A stretch of 7,897 nt of DNA from Bacillota bacterium (lineage in GTDB: Bacteria > Bacillota > Sulfobacillia > JAJZIM01 > JAJZBP01): assembly GCA_021798855.1 (NCBI GenBank), contig JAJZBP010000093.1, positions 1 to 7,897 of the forward strand, read 5' to 3'. The notes beneath the pieces are model-generated. The model was given only the letters and a program-made list of their open reading frames with translations. It was not told where the DNA came from and did no database searches. Shown one piece after another: positions 1 through 6,757 of this stretch (the stretch's first letter is position 1; each line of letters opens with the position of its first letter). The translations under genes were made by a program, and so were the position numbers.

Positions 1-1
1 G

Positions 2-7
2 TATAAT
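2..7 (+). promoter_or_regulatory. Candidate -10 element upstream of tnpB
   Basis: TATAAT is a perfect sigma-70/sigma-A -10 hexamer at the window's left edge. A transcript starting near position 14 would carry the AAAGGGG Shine-Dalgarno-like run at 29-35 and the GTG start at 45. The -35 region lies outside the window, so this rests on one hexamer and its position. Confidence 0.35.
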
Positions 8-44
8 CATAACCAGGAACCGTCAAGTAAAGGGGCAAAATCAT

Positions 45-1203
45 GTGCTGATGGAACCATGCATAACACTTCGAGGCTACCGCTTCAAAATTAAAGACAA
101 CCCCCGTAATGGAGCATATCCTCCGGATCATGGCCGGCCATGCCCGATTCGTCTGGAACAAGTTCTTGGCTATGAACCTTTCCCGGTTGCGTAACGGTCA
201 GAAGATCCTTTGGTACGACGAAATGGCCTGGTTTCTCAAACTGTGGAAGCAAAGCAATGAATACGGCTTTCTAAACGAGGCTCACTCCCAGGTTCTTCAG
301 CAAAAACTGATGGATCTGGCCAAGGCTTTCCGCGATGCCTTCGACAGGAACCAGCCTGGGAAACGGATCCCTCGGTTTAAAGAAAAAGGCCGTAACCAAG
401 ACTCAATCCGTTTCCCCCAAGGAATCAAAGTGAGCAATCGCCGGGTTTGGTTGCCAAAGATCGGCTGGGTTGGCTTTTTCAAGAGCCGGGACATACCCGG
501 CACCATCAAGTCGGCCACCATCAGTCGTGAAGCCGACGGTTGGTACGTCTCCATTCTGGTGGAAGTCGAAGCTCCGAAATTGGCCAAGGCCACCGGGCCG
601 AACATTGGCGTGGATCGTGGAGTGGCCGTCTTTGCGGCCCCCTCCGAAGGGGAACTGGTTGAGCCGCTGGATTTCACGAGGATACGGAAGAAGATTGCCA
701 AGCTCCAACGCAAGCTGGCAAGGCAAAAGAAGCGCGGTAAGAACTGGCTGAAAACCAAAGCCAAGATTGCCAAACTTCAGCAGCACCAAGCCAGAATGCG
801 CCTGGACTTCCTGCATAAGCTCTCCGCCGGTTGGAGCAAGAAACACCCGTTGGTTGTATTGGAAGACCTCAAGGTTGGCAACATGACTCGCTCGGCGAAG
901 GGCACCGTGGAGGAGCCGGGCAGGAACGTCGCCCAAAAGAGCGGACTGAACCGCTCGATCCTGGCGCAGGGTTGGGGGATGCTTGAACAGATGCTTGGCT
1001 ACAAGACGACCCGGCGCGGCGGCCATCTGCTCTTCGTGCCTCCTCACCATTCAAGCCAGGAGTGCTCTGAATGCGGACATGTCTCCCAAAAGAACCGCCC
1101 GAGTCGCGGCATATTCAAATGTCAGGCTTGCGGCCACACCGAACACGCCGACGTGAACGCGGCAAAGGTGATTCTCAAAAGAGGACTTGGGCAAGCGGCC
1201 TGA
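45..1203 (+). pseudogene. tnpB: TnpB, RNA-guided nuclease of IS200/IS605 elements, with an N-terminal frameshift
   Basis: TnpB is the RuvC-like, reRNA-guided DNA nuclease of IS200/IS605 elements. In the long open frame starting at ATG 109 (364 aa), the three catalytic acidic residues are present: D169 in IGVDRG, E252 in VVLEDL and D348 in HADVNAA. The zinc-ribbon cysteines C319/C322 and C338/C341 are present too. The frame opens abruptly at MEHILRIMAGHARFVWNK, already inside the conserved N-terminal region. The usual beginning, read as ITLRGYRFKIKDNP, lies just upstream in another frame (GTG 45 or ATG 51, stop at 192-194). Removing one G from the GG at 111-112 joins the two into a protein of about 385 aa, the normal TnpB size. 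GTG 45 has AAAGGGG 9 nt upstream. Either the gene is broken, or this is a sequencing error, or a shortened protein starts at 109. Loss of the first beta strand would probably damage RNA binding. Family assignment is very secure; functional status is not. Confidence 0.9.
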
Positions 1204-1357
1204 TTTTCGCTTACACCGCCGGATAAGGCGGATAGCGCCTGCGAAGTGGGGAAAGGTCGGGACGCCCTAGATGCGGCAGGAACCACCGGGAAACCGCGAG
1301 GGAATACCGGCCCGGGCAACCGGGAATCTCCTTCCTTTAGGGAGGAGAGGATGTCAA
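1180..1357 (+). ncRNA. Predicted reRNA (omegaRNA) scaffold of the TnpB element
   Basis: In tnpB elements the guide RNA scaffold is encoded by the 3' end of tnpB and the right end of the element, and the guide is taken from the DNA beyond the element. The stretch after the tnpB stop fits this. It has no ORF and is rich in short inverted repeats. CCGCC (1216-1220) and GGCGG (1227-1231) form a stem with a GGATAA loop; GC-rich blocks follow at roughly 1235-1320; the terminal hairpin is at 1327-1348. The 5' boundary is a guess, placed just inside the end of tnpB, and processing sites cannot be read from sequence. The guide would begin at about 1358 (CCCACGGATTTCATATTC). If transcribed past the element it would run antisense to the 3' end of the SWIM operon mRNA. 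Confidence 0.6.
1327..1357 (+). repeat. IS right-end hairpin and TCAA cleavage site
   Basis: TCTCCTTCC (1327-1335) pairs with GGGAGGAGA (1340-1348) around a TTTA loop: 9 pairs including one G-T wobble. GGATG and TCAA (1354-1357) follow. A subterminal hairpin with a pyrimidine/purine stem next to a TCAA-type cleavage site is the layout of IS200/IS605 right ends, recognised by TnpA as single-stranded DNA. It would also be the 3' hairpin of the reRNA scaffold, next to the guide. Confidence 0.7.
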
Positions 1358-1393
1358 CCCACGGATTTCATATTCACCGAAATCCCCGGAGGA

Positions 1394-2021
1394 TTAACGG
1401 TTCTCCCACCGGAAGCCTTCGCGGCTTTTCGCGACCTTGAAACTTGGCGAAATCAACTCACTCAAGCCCCGAATGGCCCACTGGTCCAAAGTGTTGAAAA
1501 AGATCTCGAGCGGGTCGTCCAAGCGGGCGCCGACCCTGGCCATCAGAGCCGAATGACCGACCGCCCCCGGTTGGTCTCCAGCCATCCAAAGGCCCTCCCG
1601 TAATAGCCGGCGGTCGATCACGGACCGGGCGTCGGCAACCTCGTCGTACACTTCGACGAGCAATTCCCGCAACCGGCCGGCGTCCAGTTCACCCAACCGC
1701 TCCATTAAACTGGGCGCCGCCGGCTCTTCCCGGATCCCCCCTGCTTCTTGTGCCCGCAGCCAGGCCAAACCCACCGCCACCACGTGCTTGCGGGCGCCGC
1801 CGCCGTCGTAGGGGCAGTCGCAGGACGACCCGAAGGGCGGCTCCAAGCTCAACCGGACCCGGTAGGGTTGGGGACCGCTGCCCACAACCTGGGCCTCCAC
1901 TTCGGAACCGGCCCCGCGAATGTCTTTCGGCCCCGCCCGCGCCATAGTCTTCGCCGCGGGCGAAAACCCGATCGAGGGCCATGCCCCGCAAGACCCGTTC
2001 GCTCAATTGGTCGTCGCTCAC
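1394..2021 (-). pseudogene. SWIM-type zinc-binding protein, frameshifted, third Cys replaced
   Basis: Last gene of the minus-strand operon. It starts at GTG 2021, 29 nt after the 663-aa gene, with AGGGAGG about 10 nt upstream. The first 26 codons (MSDDQLSERVLRGMALDRVF, then ARGEDY) are in one frame. The rest, 182 codons from ATG 1945 to the stop at 1394, is one frame over. Deleting one G from TATGGCG (plus-strand 1942-1943) joins them into about 208 aa and restores a typical SWIM N terminus, in which an FxRGxxY motif precedes the domain. SWIM domains (CxCx(n)CxH) bind DNA or proteins and accompany SNF2 ATPases in bacteria. Here the core reads CDCPYDGGGARKHVVA: C67, C69 and H79 (joined numbering) are present, but the third Cys is R77 (CGC; TGC would be Cys). 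After it comes a leucine-rich helical segment, LMERLGELDAGRLRELLV, like those following SWIM domains elsewhere. Family call is strong. Whether the frameshift is real or a read error cannot be told from sequence. Confidence 0.8.
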
Positions 2022-2050
2022 CGATCATCCACCTCCCTTTTGCCGTAAAC

Positions 2051-4042
2051 TCACCACGGCTCGTACAATCCCGTTTGGAGCAACCGTCGCGAACGGGAGC
2101 GCAAATACTCGGACACCGTTTTTGCAGACACCCCGAAAAGGTCCTCCGGCGGCAAATTCCCGGACCAATTCGAACCCGACCAACGGCCCACCAGTTGGAC
2201 CAGGGCGGCGGCCGAGACCGCTGGCGGTTCCGCCGGAACCGGCCCCGCCCCCGCGCGCCACCAAAGGGTCAGGCACCGCAGGACGAGCGGCAGGCCCAAG
2301 TGGGGAAGGCGACTCCACAAGGCGGTGGCCACGTCGTCCAGGTCCGCCGCCGAGGGGTTGGGCACCGAAGTATAGAGGTGAGATATAATCTCACCGTCCA
2401 GCTTGGACCGCTCCGGCAGAAACCGTCCGTCGCCTTGGTTGAAGGGCAAGAGTTCCGTGGGCAACGCCCGGCCACCCTCCCAACGCCAACGGAGGGTGTA
2501 GGGCAGCCGCTTTTGCCGGTGGAGAAGATGCCCCGAATGGTGGCCGAGGCGCAATTGGGCGATCACGCCCTGCTGGAATTCCTCCTCCTGCCGCACTTGG
2601 CGGATGTCCGCCGGATCGACCCCCATCATTACCCAGACCCCCGTTTTCCCGTAAAGCCGGTAAAGGCTGCTCAGGGGCGACGACGGGAGAGGAAAAAAGG
2701 TCCCGCCGGCCACCGCCCGCCAGAAATCGAGTTTCCGCCCAGCCTTGAACATCTTCAACTCCACCTGGTGTTTCTCCCAGGGTTCCAGCCATTCAGAAGG
2801 CGGCGTCGTGGAAGGGGCCGGTTTTGGTTTCGCCGGTTTCTTCTTTTTAACTTCGCTCTTTTCATCCGTTGCGTCCGCGGCGGTTCTCCCCTTCGCCGCG
2901 GTAATTTTCGCCTGCTCCGGCTCCACCACAGCCGCCAAGCCTTTCCCCTTCGTCCGCGCCTCAGGCGGTTGCACGGCCGGTTTGGCCGCCGGCGCGTCCG
3001 CCCGGGGCAGGCACTCGGCGCACCCCAAGGCGTCCCGTCCCGCCACCAGGGGAGCGGGCCGCCCGCAGGCGGGACAGCGTACGGCGGCGAAGGACCCGCC
3101 CGGCAGAAACCAGTGCAAAACCAAAGGGAAGCCGCGCTCGCCGCGCCGCACCCGGACCGACAGGATCATGCCGGGCACCAGGAGCAACCGCAGGCGGAAA
3201 GGCCGGATTTCCCAATGGGGCCGGTACTTGTCGGCAACCTCCCGCAGGCGACGCGCTTGTTCGGCCCGCGTCACCTCCGCCTGGTGATCCAAGAGGGCCT
3301 GGCGTTCGGGAGGAGCTTTTTCCCGGCGCCCGGCGATGGACTTGAGTTGGGCCTGATAATAGGTCTCAACCTGGGCCAGTTCCTGCTCCCGCGCGGTTTG
3401 GACCTGCCGGGCCAGTTCCTCCCCGCGCCGGTCGGCCCGCCGGGCGTAAAATTCTTGCATCCCCCGCAACCCGGTCACCCATTCCGGAAGAAAAGCCGGG
3501 TGACCGGTGTCCGCCACCGGGAGAACCTCCGCGCCCGCCAACCGGCGTTCCACCTCTTCCGGCAGGGGCAGACCCGTCCGGGCATCAACCCAAACCTCCA
3601 CCTGTTCTTGAAATCGGTCGTTGAAGGCATAAGTCACCAAGGCCCCGCCGCGCAACACGGGCAGGTAGGCCGGACGGGGTTCGCCGGCGGCGTCCAGGCG
3701 ACCGTGGTCAACCCCGATCCGCTCCCTGGCCCGGCCCAAAAGAGTTTCGCCGGAGGCATGAGCGGAGCGGGGCCAGGGCAACCACCCGTAGCCGGCATCA
3801 CCTTCCCGCAGAACCCGCTCGGCCGCCTCCTCCAAGGCCGGATGGCCGGGGATCAAAAGGATGGCTCCTTCCTCCTCGGCGACTTCCGGATCGTCGGTGA
3901 GCCGAACCTCCTCCGGCAGTCCGAAGGCTTCCCGTAATTGGGCGGGCAAAAGGACCGTGGCGACGTCGCCGGCGTCTTCGCAGGCGCCGCCCGCGTTTTC
4001 CACGTATCGTAGCCAAAAAGCCAGGCCCGCCTCCCGGCTCAT
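2051..4042 (-). CDS. SNF2-operon protein of unknown function (663 aa; coiled coil, zinc ribbon, HTH-like C terminus)
   Basis: I do not recognise the family. The ATG at 4042 overlaps the SNF2 stop by four bases (ATGA) and has GGAGAGG 5 nt upstream, so translation is probably coupled. Visible architecture: residues 1-190 mixed alpha/beta with no known motif; about 192-272 a highly charged helical stretch, probably coiled coil; about 275-320 hydrophobic strands; a CxxC...CxxC zinc ribbon (C323, C326, C341, C344); about 346-415 a disordered Pro/Ala/Lys-rich linker including KKKKPAKPKPAP; about 417-600 a Trp/Tyr-rich globular region; and about 612-655 a helix-turn-helix-like segment around EDLFGVSAKTVSEYL. 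There is no signal peptide or membrane segment, so it should be cytoplasmic. Zinc ribbon, basic linker and HTH-like end all suggest nucleic-acid contact; with the operon, a partner or specificity subunit of the SNF2 ATPase is the best inference. A long antisense frame on the plus strand is a shadow. Confidence 0.85.
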   Translation of the reverse strand: MSREAGLAFWLRYVENAGGACEDAGDVATVLLPAQLREAFGLPEEVRLTDDPEVAEEEGAILLIPGHPALEEAAERVLREGDAGYGWLPWPRSAHASGETLLGRARERIGVDHGRLDAAGEPRPAYLPVLRGGALVTYAFNDRFQEQVEVWVDARTGLPLPEEVERRLAGAEVLPVADTGHPAFLPEWVTGLRGMQEFYARRADRRGEELARQVQTAREQELAQVETYYQAQLKSIAGRREKAPPERQALLDHQAEVTRAEQARRLREVADKYRPHWEIRPFRLRLLLVPGMILSVRVRRGERGFPLVLHWFLPGGSFAAVRCPACGRPAPLVAGRDALGCAECLPRADAPAAKPAVQPPEARTKGKGLAAVVEPEQAKITAAKGRTAADATDEKSEVKKKKPAKPKPAPSTTPPSEWLEPWEKHQVELKMFKAGRKLDFWRAVAGGTFFPLPSSPLSSLYRLYGKTGVWVMMGVDPADIRQVRQEEEFQQGVIAQLRLGHHSGHLLHRQKRLPYTLRWRWEGGRALPTELLPFNQGDGRFLPERSKLDGEIISHLYTSVPNPSAADLDDVATALWSRLPHLGLPLVLRCLTLWWRAGAGPVPAEPPAVSAAALVQLVGRWSGSNWSGNLPPEDLFGVSAKTVSEYLRSRSRRLLQTGLYEPW
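2377..2395. repeat. Perfect 7-bp inverted repeat inside the 663-aa gene
   Basis: GGTGAGA and TCTCACC flank a TATAA spacer, giving a perfect 19-base interrupted palindrome with an A+T-rich centre in an otherwise G+C-rich gene. It encodes part of DGEIISHLY in the minus-strand protein. It could be an intragenic operator, a hairpin in the mRNA, or coincidence of codon choice. Confidence 0.5.
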
Positions 4043-6129
4043 CGGGCCTCTCCGTCGTCGGCCGGCAGCAGACGGTCGGTGCGCTCCCGGTCGGACAGGT
4101 ACTCCCGGCGGGCCATGACCAGGTCGTCGCCCAGCTTTTCCAAACGCCGGTCGAATTCCTCGTCGTCCTTGCTCTCCACGTAGGCGGTGAAGACGTGGGA
4201 CTCGAAGTCGAATTCGTCCTCGATCCGCCCGATGATCATGTCCAGTTCGCCCACCACCAGCTCGAAAAGGTTCAGCTTGGCCTCCAGCACCCGCAGGATG
4301 CGTTCCTCAACCGTCCCCAAGGCCACCAGGTTGGTGAGGACCACGTCGTGTTCCTGGCCGATGCGGTGGATCCGTCCCAGCCGCTGCTCGATCTGCATGG
4401 GGTTCCAGGGAAGGTCGAAGTTGATCAGGACGTGACAGAATTGCAGGTTGCGACCTTCCCCGGCCGCCTCGGTGGTCAGGAGGACGGGACACTCGTCCCG
4501 AAAGGCACGAATGGCCTCATCCTTTTCCCGGCGGCTCAAGCCGCCGTGATAGACGGCAACCGGGATATTCTCCAGCCGGATCATTTTAACCAAATGGTCC
4601 AGGGTGCGGCGAAAAGCCGTGAACACGACCACCTTTTCCTCCGCGACCAGCCGGCGCCGCAATAAGTCCACCAGGACGCGCGTTTTCTCCGTGGCGCCAC
4701 CGGCGGCGGCCCCCTCCGCCAGGTCGTTCCAACCCAGCCTCTCCAGGCTGGGCACCAGGGCTTGCGGGCTGGAGCCGGCCAGTCGCTGGACGCTGCGCAA
4801 CTGCAACAACGACGCGGGGGAAGCGCCCGCGGCCGCCTCCCGCACCCGCCGGGACACCGCGCGGTAAAGTTCCTCCTCCCGCTCGCCGGGCGCCACCAGC
4901 CGCGTTTCGGCCAGCCGCCGGGGCAGCAGCAGGGCCACCTCGCTGCGCCGGTGGCGGACCATCACCTCCCGCATCCGCGCCTGCAAAGGTTCCAGGTTCC
5001 GGGGCGCGCCGGACGTCTCGCCGCTTTCCAGACCCAAACCGTAACGGGCCGCGAATTCCTGGCGCGAACCCAAAAGGCCGGGCCGGACGATGCTCACCAA
5101 CTGAAACAGGTCCTCCATCCGGTTCTCCACCGGGGTGGCCGTCAAAAAGAGCAGGTAACGGGTTTGCAGGGAGCGCACGAAACGGGCGGAAGCACTGGCG
5201 GGATTCTTCAACCGGTGGGCCTCGTCCACGATCACCAGATCCCATGACCGCTCGTTGAGCCTATCCCGCAACGGGCGGCGACGCGCCGCCGCCAAAGAAA
5301 TCAGGGCCACCCCCGGCGGAGGCAACGCGGGCGAATCCCAGCCGGCGGTCCCGTAAATACAACGGGGCAGGCCGAACTTGCGTTCCAGTTCCTCGCCCCA
5401 CTGCTCCACCAAACCGGCCGGCACCAGGATCAAGACGTGCTCGGGCAGGCGACGAAGGTACAACTCGGACAGGACAAGGCCGGCCTCAATGGTCTTACCC
5501 AGGCCAACTTCGTCGGCCAGGACGGCCCGGCCCCGCATCCGCCGCAGGACCGCCGCCGCCGCGTCCAGTTGGTACGCAAAGGGGCTGAAGTGCAGGCGGG
5601 GCAGGCAGACGAAGGAGTCGAAACCGGGACGCATCCAGACCGCCAGAGCCTCATTCGCCAGGCTGGGCGCGTCCGGCCTCCCCCTTTCCACCCCTTCCAA
5701 CAGTTCGCGGAAGGCCAGGAGATCCTTCGGCAAGGAGACCGGCACCCCCTGGTCGAGGACATATCCGTCCGCCCCAGCCCGCAGGGCCGCCCACGCCCCC
5801 AGTTTGGCCACCGCCCGCGCGGCCGCAGGCGGCAAAACCGCCGTTCCGGTGTCATCCAACGGGATGGCCCGGCCTCCGCCGATCCGCACGCCCGGTTGAA
5901 CACCGTCGGCGGCGGAAATGCCCAAAACCTCCGCGGTTTCCGCCCAATTCACCGCCAGACGCAAGAGGGCGTCCTCCCGTTCCAAGGGAACGATAATTCC
6001 CGGGGCGACCTCCTCCCGGGAATCCGCCCGGCCATGGGCGGCACCCGCGCGGCGGGCTTGGTCACGGCCGGCACCGGATTCGGAAGCCTTACCCCGCGGG
6101 ACCGATTTGCTCAATTCCCTATCCCCCAT
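4039..6129 (-). CDS. SNF2-family DNA-dependent ATPase/helicase (RapA/HepA-like)
   Basis: A 696-aa superfamily 2 translocase with all core motifs visible: Q-motif-like FAYQ (184-187), Walker A DEVGLGKT (206-213), LILVP (233-237), Walker B DEAH (302-305), TATP (330-333), VVFTAF (501-506), and motifs V/VI ending in QRLGRIHRIGQ (582-592). The DEVGLGKTIEAG and WNPMQIEQR signatures are typical of bacterial RapA/SSO1653-like SNF2 proteins, which use ATP to move along double-stranded DNA and displace or remodel bound proteins. The roughly 170 residues before the ATPase are an unassigned domain after a hydrophilic 40-residue tail. The C-terminal roughly 85 residues after motif VI form an acidic helical extension. 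No SWIM, HNH or nuclease domain is fused; the SWIM protein is encoded separately two genes downstream. ATG 6129 has AGAGGA about 9 nt upstream and overlaps the end of the 212-aa gene. It overlaps the 663-aa gene by ATGA. Adjacent SNF2 and SWIM genes are known elsewhere, for example B. subtilis ywqA/ywqB. The substrate and pathway are unknown. Confidence 0.95.
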   Translation of the reverse strand: MGDRELSKSVPRGKASESGAGRDQARRAGAAHGRADSREEVAPGIIVPLEREDALLRLAVNWAETAEVLGISAADGVQPGVRIGGGRAIPLDDTGTAVLPPAAARAVAKLGAWAALRAGADGYVLDQGVPVSLPKDLLAFRELLEGVERGRPDAPSLANEALAVWMRPGFDSFVCLPRLHFSPFAYQLDAAAAVLRRMRGRAVLADEVGLGKTIEAGLVLSELYLRRLPEHVLILVPAGLVEQWGEELERKFGLPRCIYGTAGWDSPALPPPGVALISLAAARRRPLRDRLNERSWDLVIVDEAHRLKNPASASARFVRSLQTRYLLFLTATPVENRMEDLFQLVSIVRPGLLGSRQEFAARYGLGLESGETSGAPRNLEPLQARMREVMVRHRRSEVALLLPRRLAETRLVAPGEREEELYRAVSRRVREAAAGASPASLLQLRSVQRLAGSSPQALVPSLERLGWNDLAEGAAAGGATEKTRVLVDLLRRRLVAEEKVVVFTAFRRTLDHLVKMIRLENIPVAVYHGGLSRREKDEAIRAFRDECPVLLTTEAAGEGRNLQFCHVLINFDLPWNPMQIEQRLGRIHRIGQEHDVVLTNLVALGTVEERILRVLEAKLNLFELVVGELDMIIGRIEDEFDFESHVFTAYVESKDDEEFDRRLEKLGDDLVMARREYLSDRERTDRLLPADDGEAR

Positions 6130-6757
6130 TGGACCGTCTTCCTCTCCCGCGCCGCGGGTTCGCGTCGGCGGCGACCTGCTCTGGAAAAAGAGTTTGCCCT
6201 AAATTCTCCAGGATTCGCTTGAATTCGTCCTGGACGTAACCGTTATAATCGAAGACGTTTTCCCACCGCTCACACCGGGCGAAGTATTCCCGTTGCAGCG
6301 TCGGGTCTTTAATGGCCAAAAGGAATTCGCCGGCACGCTCAAAGCTTGCGACCAACGCGTGGTGGAAAGATGCCGGCGCGTCTCCAAAAGTCCTCGGGAA
6401 AACGGCCAGGCCTTCGACGATGGCCAAATACACGGGAACACCAAGGTCGGGGCGGTTCTTAACCGCGCTTTTGACCGGATTCAGTTCCCGCAGGTCGGGC
6501 AGGCGCGGTTTCAGGCCCGCCCACGGTTCGAGAATTTCGGCCACCCAGCCCGTGAGTTCGTCCAAGATCGCCTCCCAAGGCAGTTGGTCGGCGCCGGTGT
6601 CGATCAACCAAGCCAGCGTCTTGCGGCGAAACGCCTTGTTCTCCTTAATCCCCTTGAACAAGAAATTGGCCAACTCCCGGGCGCTTTTTCCCGCCAGGAG
6701 GGACCGGATATCCCCGTCGGCAAGCCCGCTTTGGCCGTCCCGTTCGGCCTTCCCCAC
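6119..6757 (-). CDS. SNF2-operon leader protein of unknown function (212 aa)
   Basis: First gene of the operon, starting at GTG 6757 with a G-rich AGGGGGGG run about 7 nt upstream; no other ATG/GTG start is in frame before an upstream stop. Its end overlaps the SNF2 start by 11 nt. I do not recognise a family. It looks soluble and mostly helical, with no signal peptide or membrane segment. The N-terminal helical segment IRSLLAGKSARELANFLF (residues 17-34) resembles the leucine-rich segment that follows the SWIM core in the last gene of the same operon, LMERLGELDAGRLRELLV, hinting at a shared helical module. Residues about 103-180 contain aromatic-rich helices (FHHAL, YFARCERWENVFDYNGY). The last dozen residues (NPRRGRGRRSNGG) are basic and Gly-rich, as in flexible nucleic-acid-binding tails. 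From position and coupling it is most likely a subunit or adaptor of the SNF2 system; no enzymatic motif is visible. Confidence 0.85.
   Translation of the reverse strand: MGKAERDGQSGLADGDIRSLLAGKSARELANFLFKGIKENKAFRRKTLAWLIDTGADQLPWEAILDELTGWVAEILEPWAGLKPRLPDLRELNPVKSAVKNRPDLGVPVYLAIVEGLAVFPRTFGDAPASFHHALVASFERAGEFLLAIKDPTLQREYFARCERWENVFDYNGYVQDEFKRILENLGQTLFPEQVAADANPRRGRGRRSNGG

Larger units (their letters stand above)
1..1357 (+). mobile_element. IS200/IS605-type element carrying only tnpB (right end seen, left end not located)
   Basis: A tnpB gene on the plus strand is followed by a structured non-coding right end that finishes in a hairpin and TCAA at 1354-1357. TCAA is the right cleavage tetranucleotide known from IS608-type elements. 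No tnpA (Y1 transposase with HUH motif) is present, so the element would depend on a TnpA in trans. The left end was not identified; it may lie within the first 45 bases or outside the window, so the start given is only the window edge. The right boundary is the better supported one. It places the insertion about 37 bases beyond the stop codon of the convergent SWIM gene, which appears to leave that operon's coding part intact. Confidence 0.7.

Noticed and set aside
403..1050. Minus-strand open frame opposite tnpB
   Set aside because: Antisense shadow of tnpB with no motif or ribosome binding site.
1381..1395. AATCC-CCGGA-GGATT dyad at the SWIM stop as a possible terminator
   Set aside because: Only a 5-bp stem with no T-run in the operon's direction; too weak to call.
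1748..3937. Very long open frame on the plus strand (729 codons)
   Set aside because: It is antisense to the 663-aa gene, rich in Pro/Arg/Gly/His as expected from reading G+C-rich DNA in the wrong frame, and has no motif or proper ribosome binding site. The minus-strand gene has operon coupling, a zinc ribbon and good start signals.
4039..6129. DISARM-type defence locus because of the SNF2 helicase
   Set aside because: No DNA methylase, phospholipase-D-like or other DISARM partner gene is present; neighbours are SWIM and two unknown proteins.
5437..6222. Plus-strand open frame opposite the SNF2 N-terminal half
   Set aside because: Antisense to a confidently identified SNF2 ATPase, with no family features.
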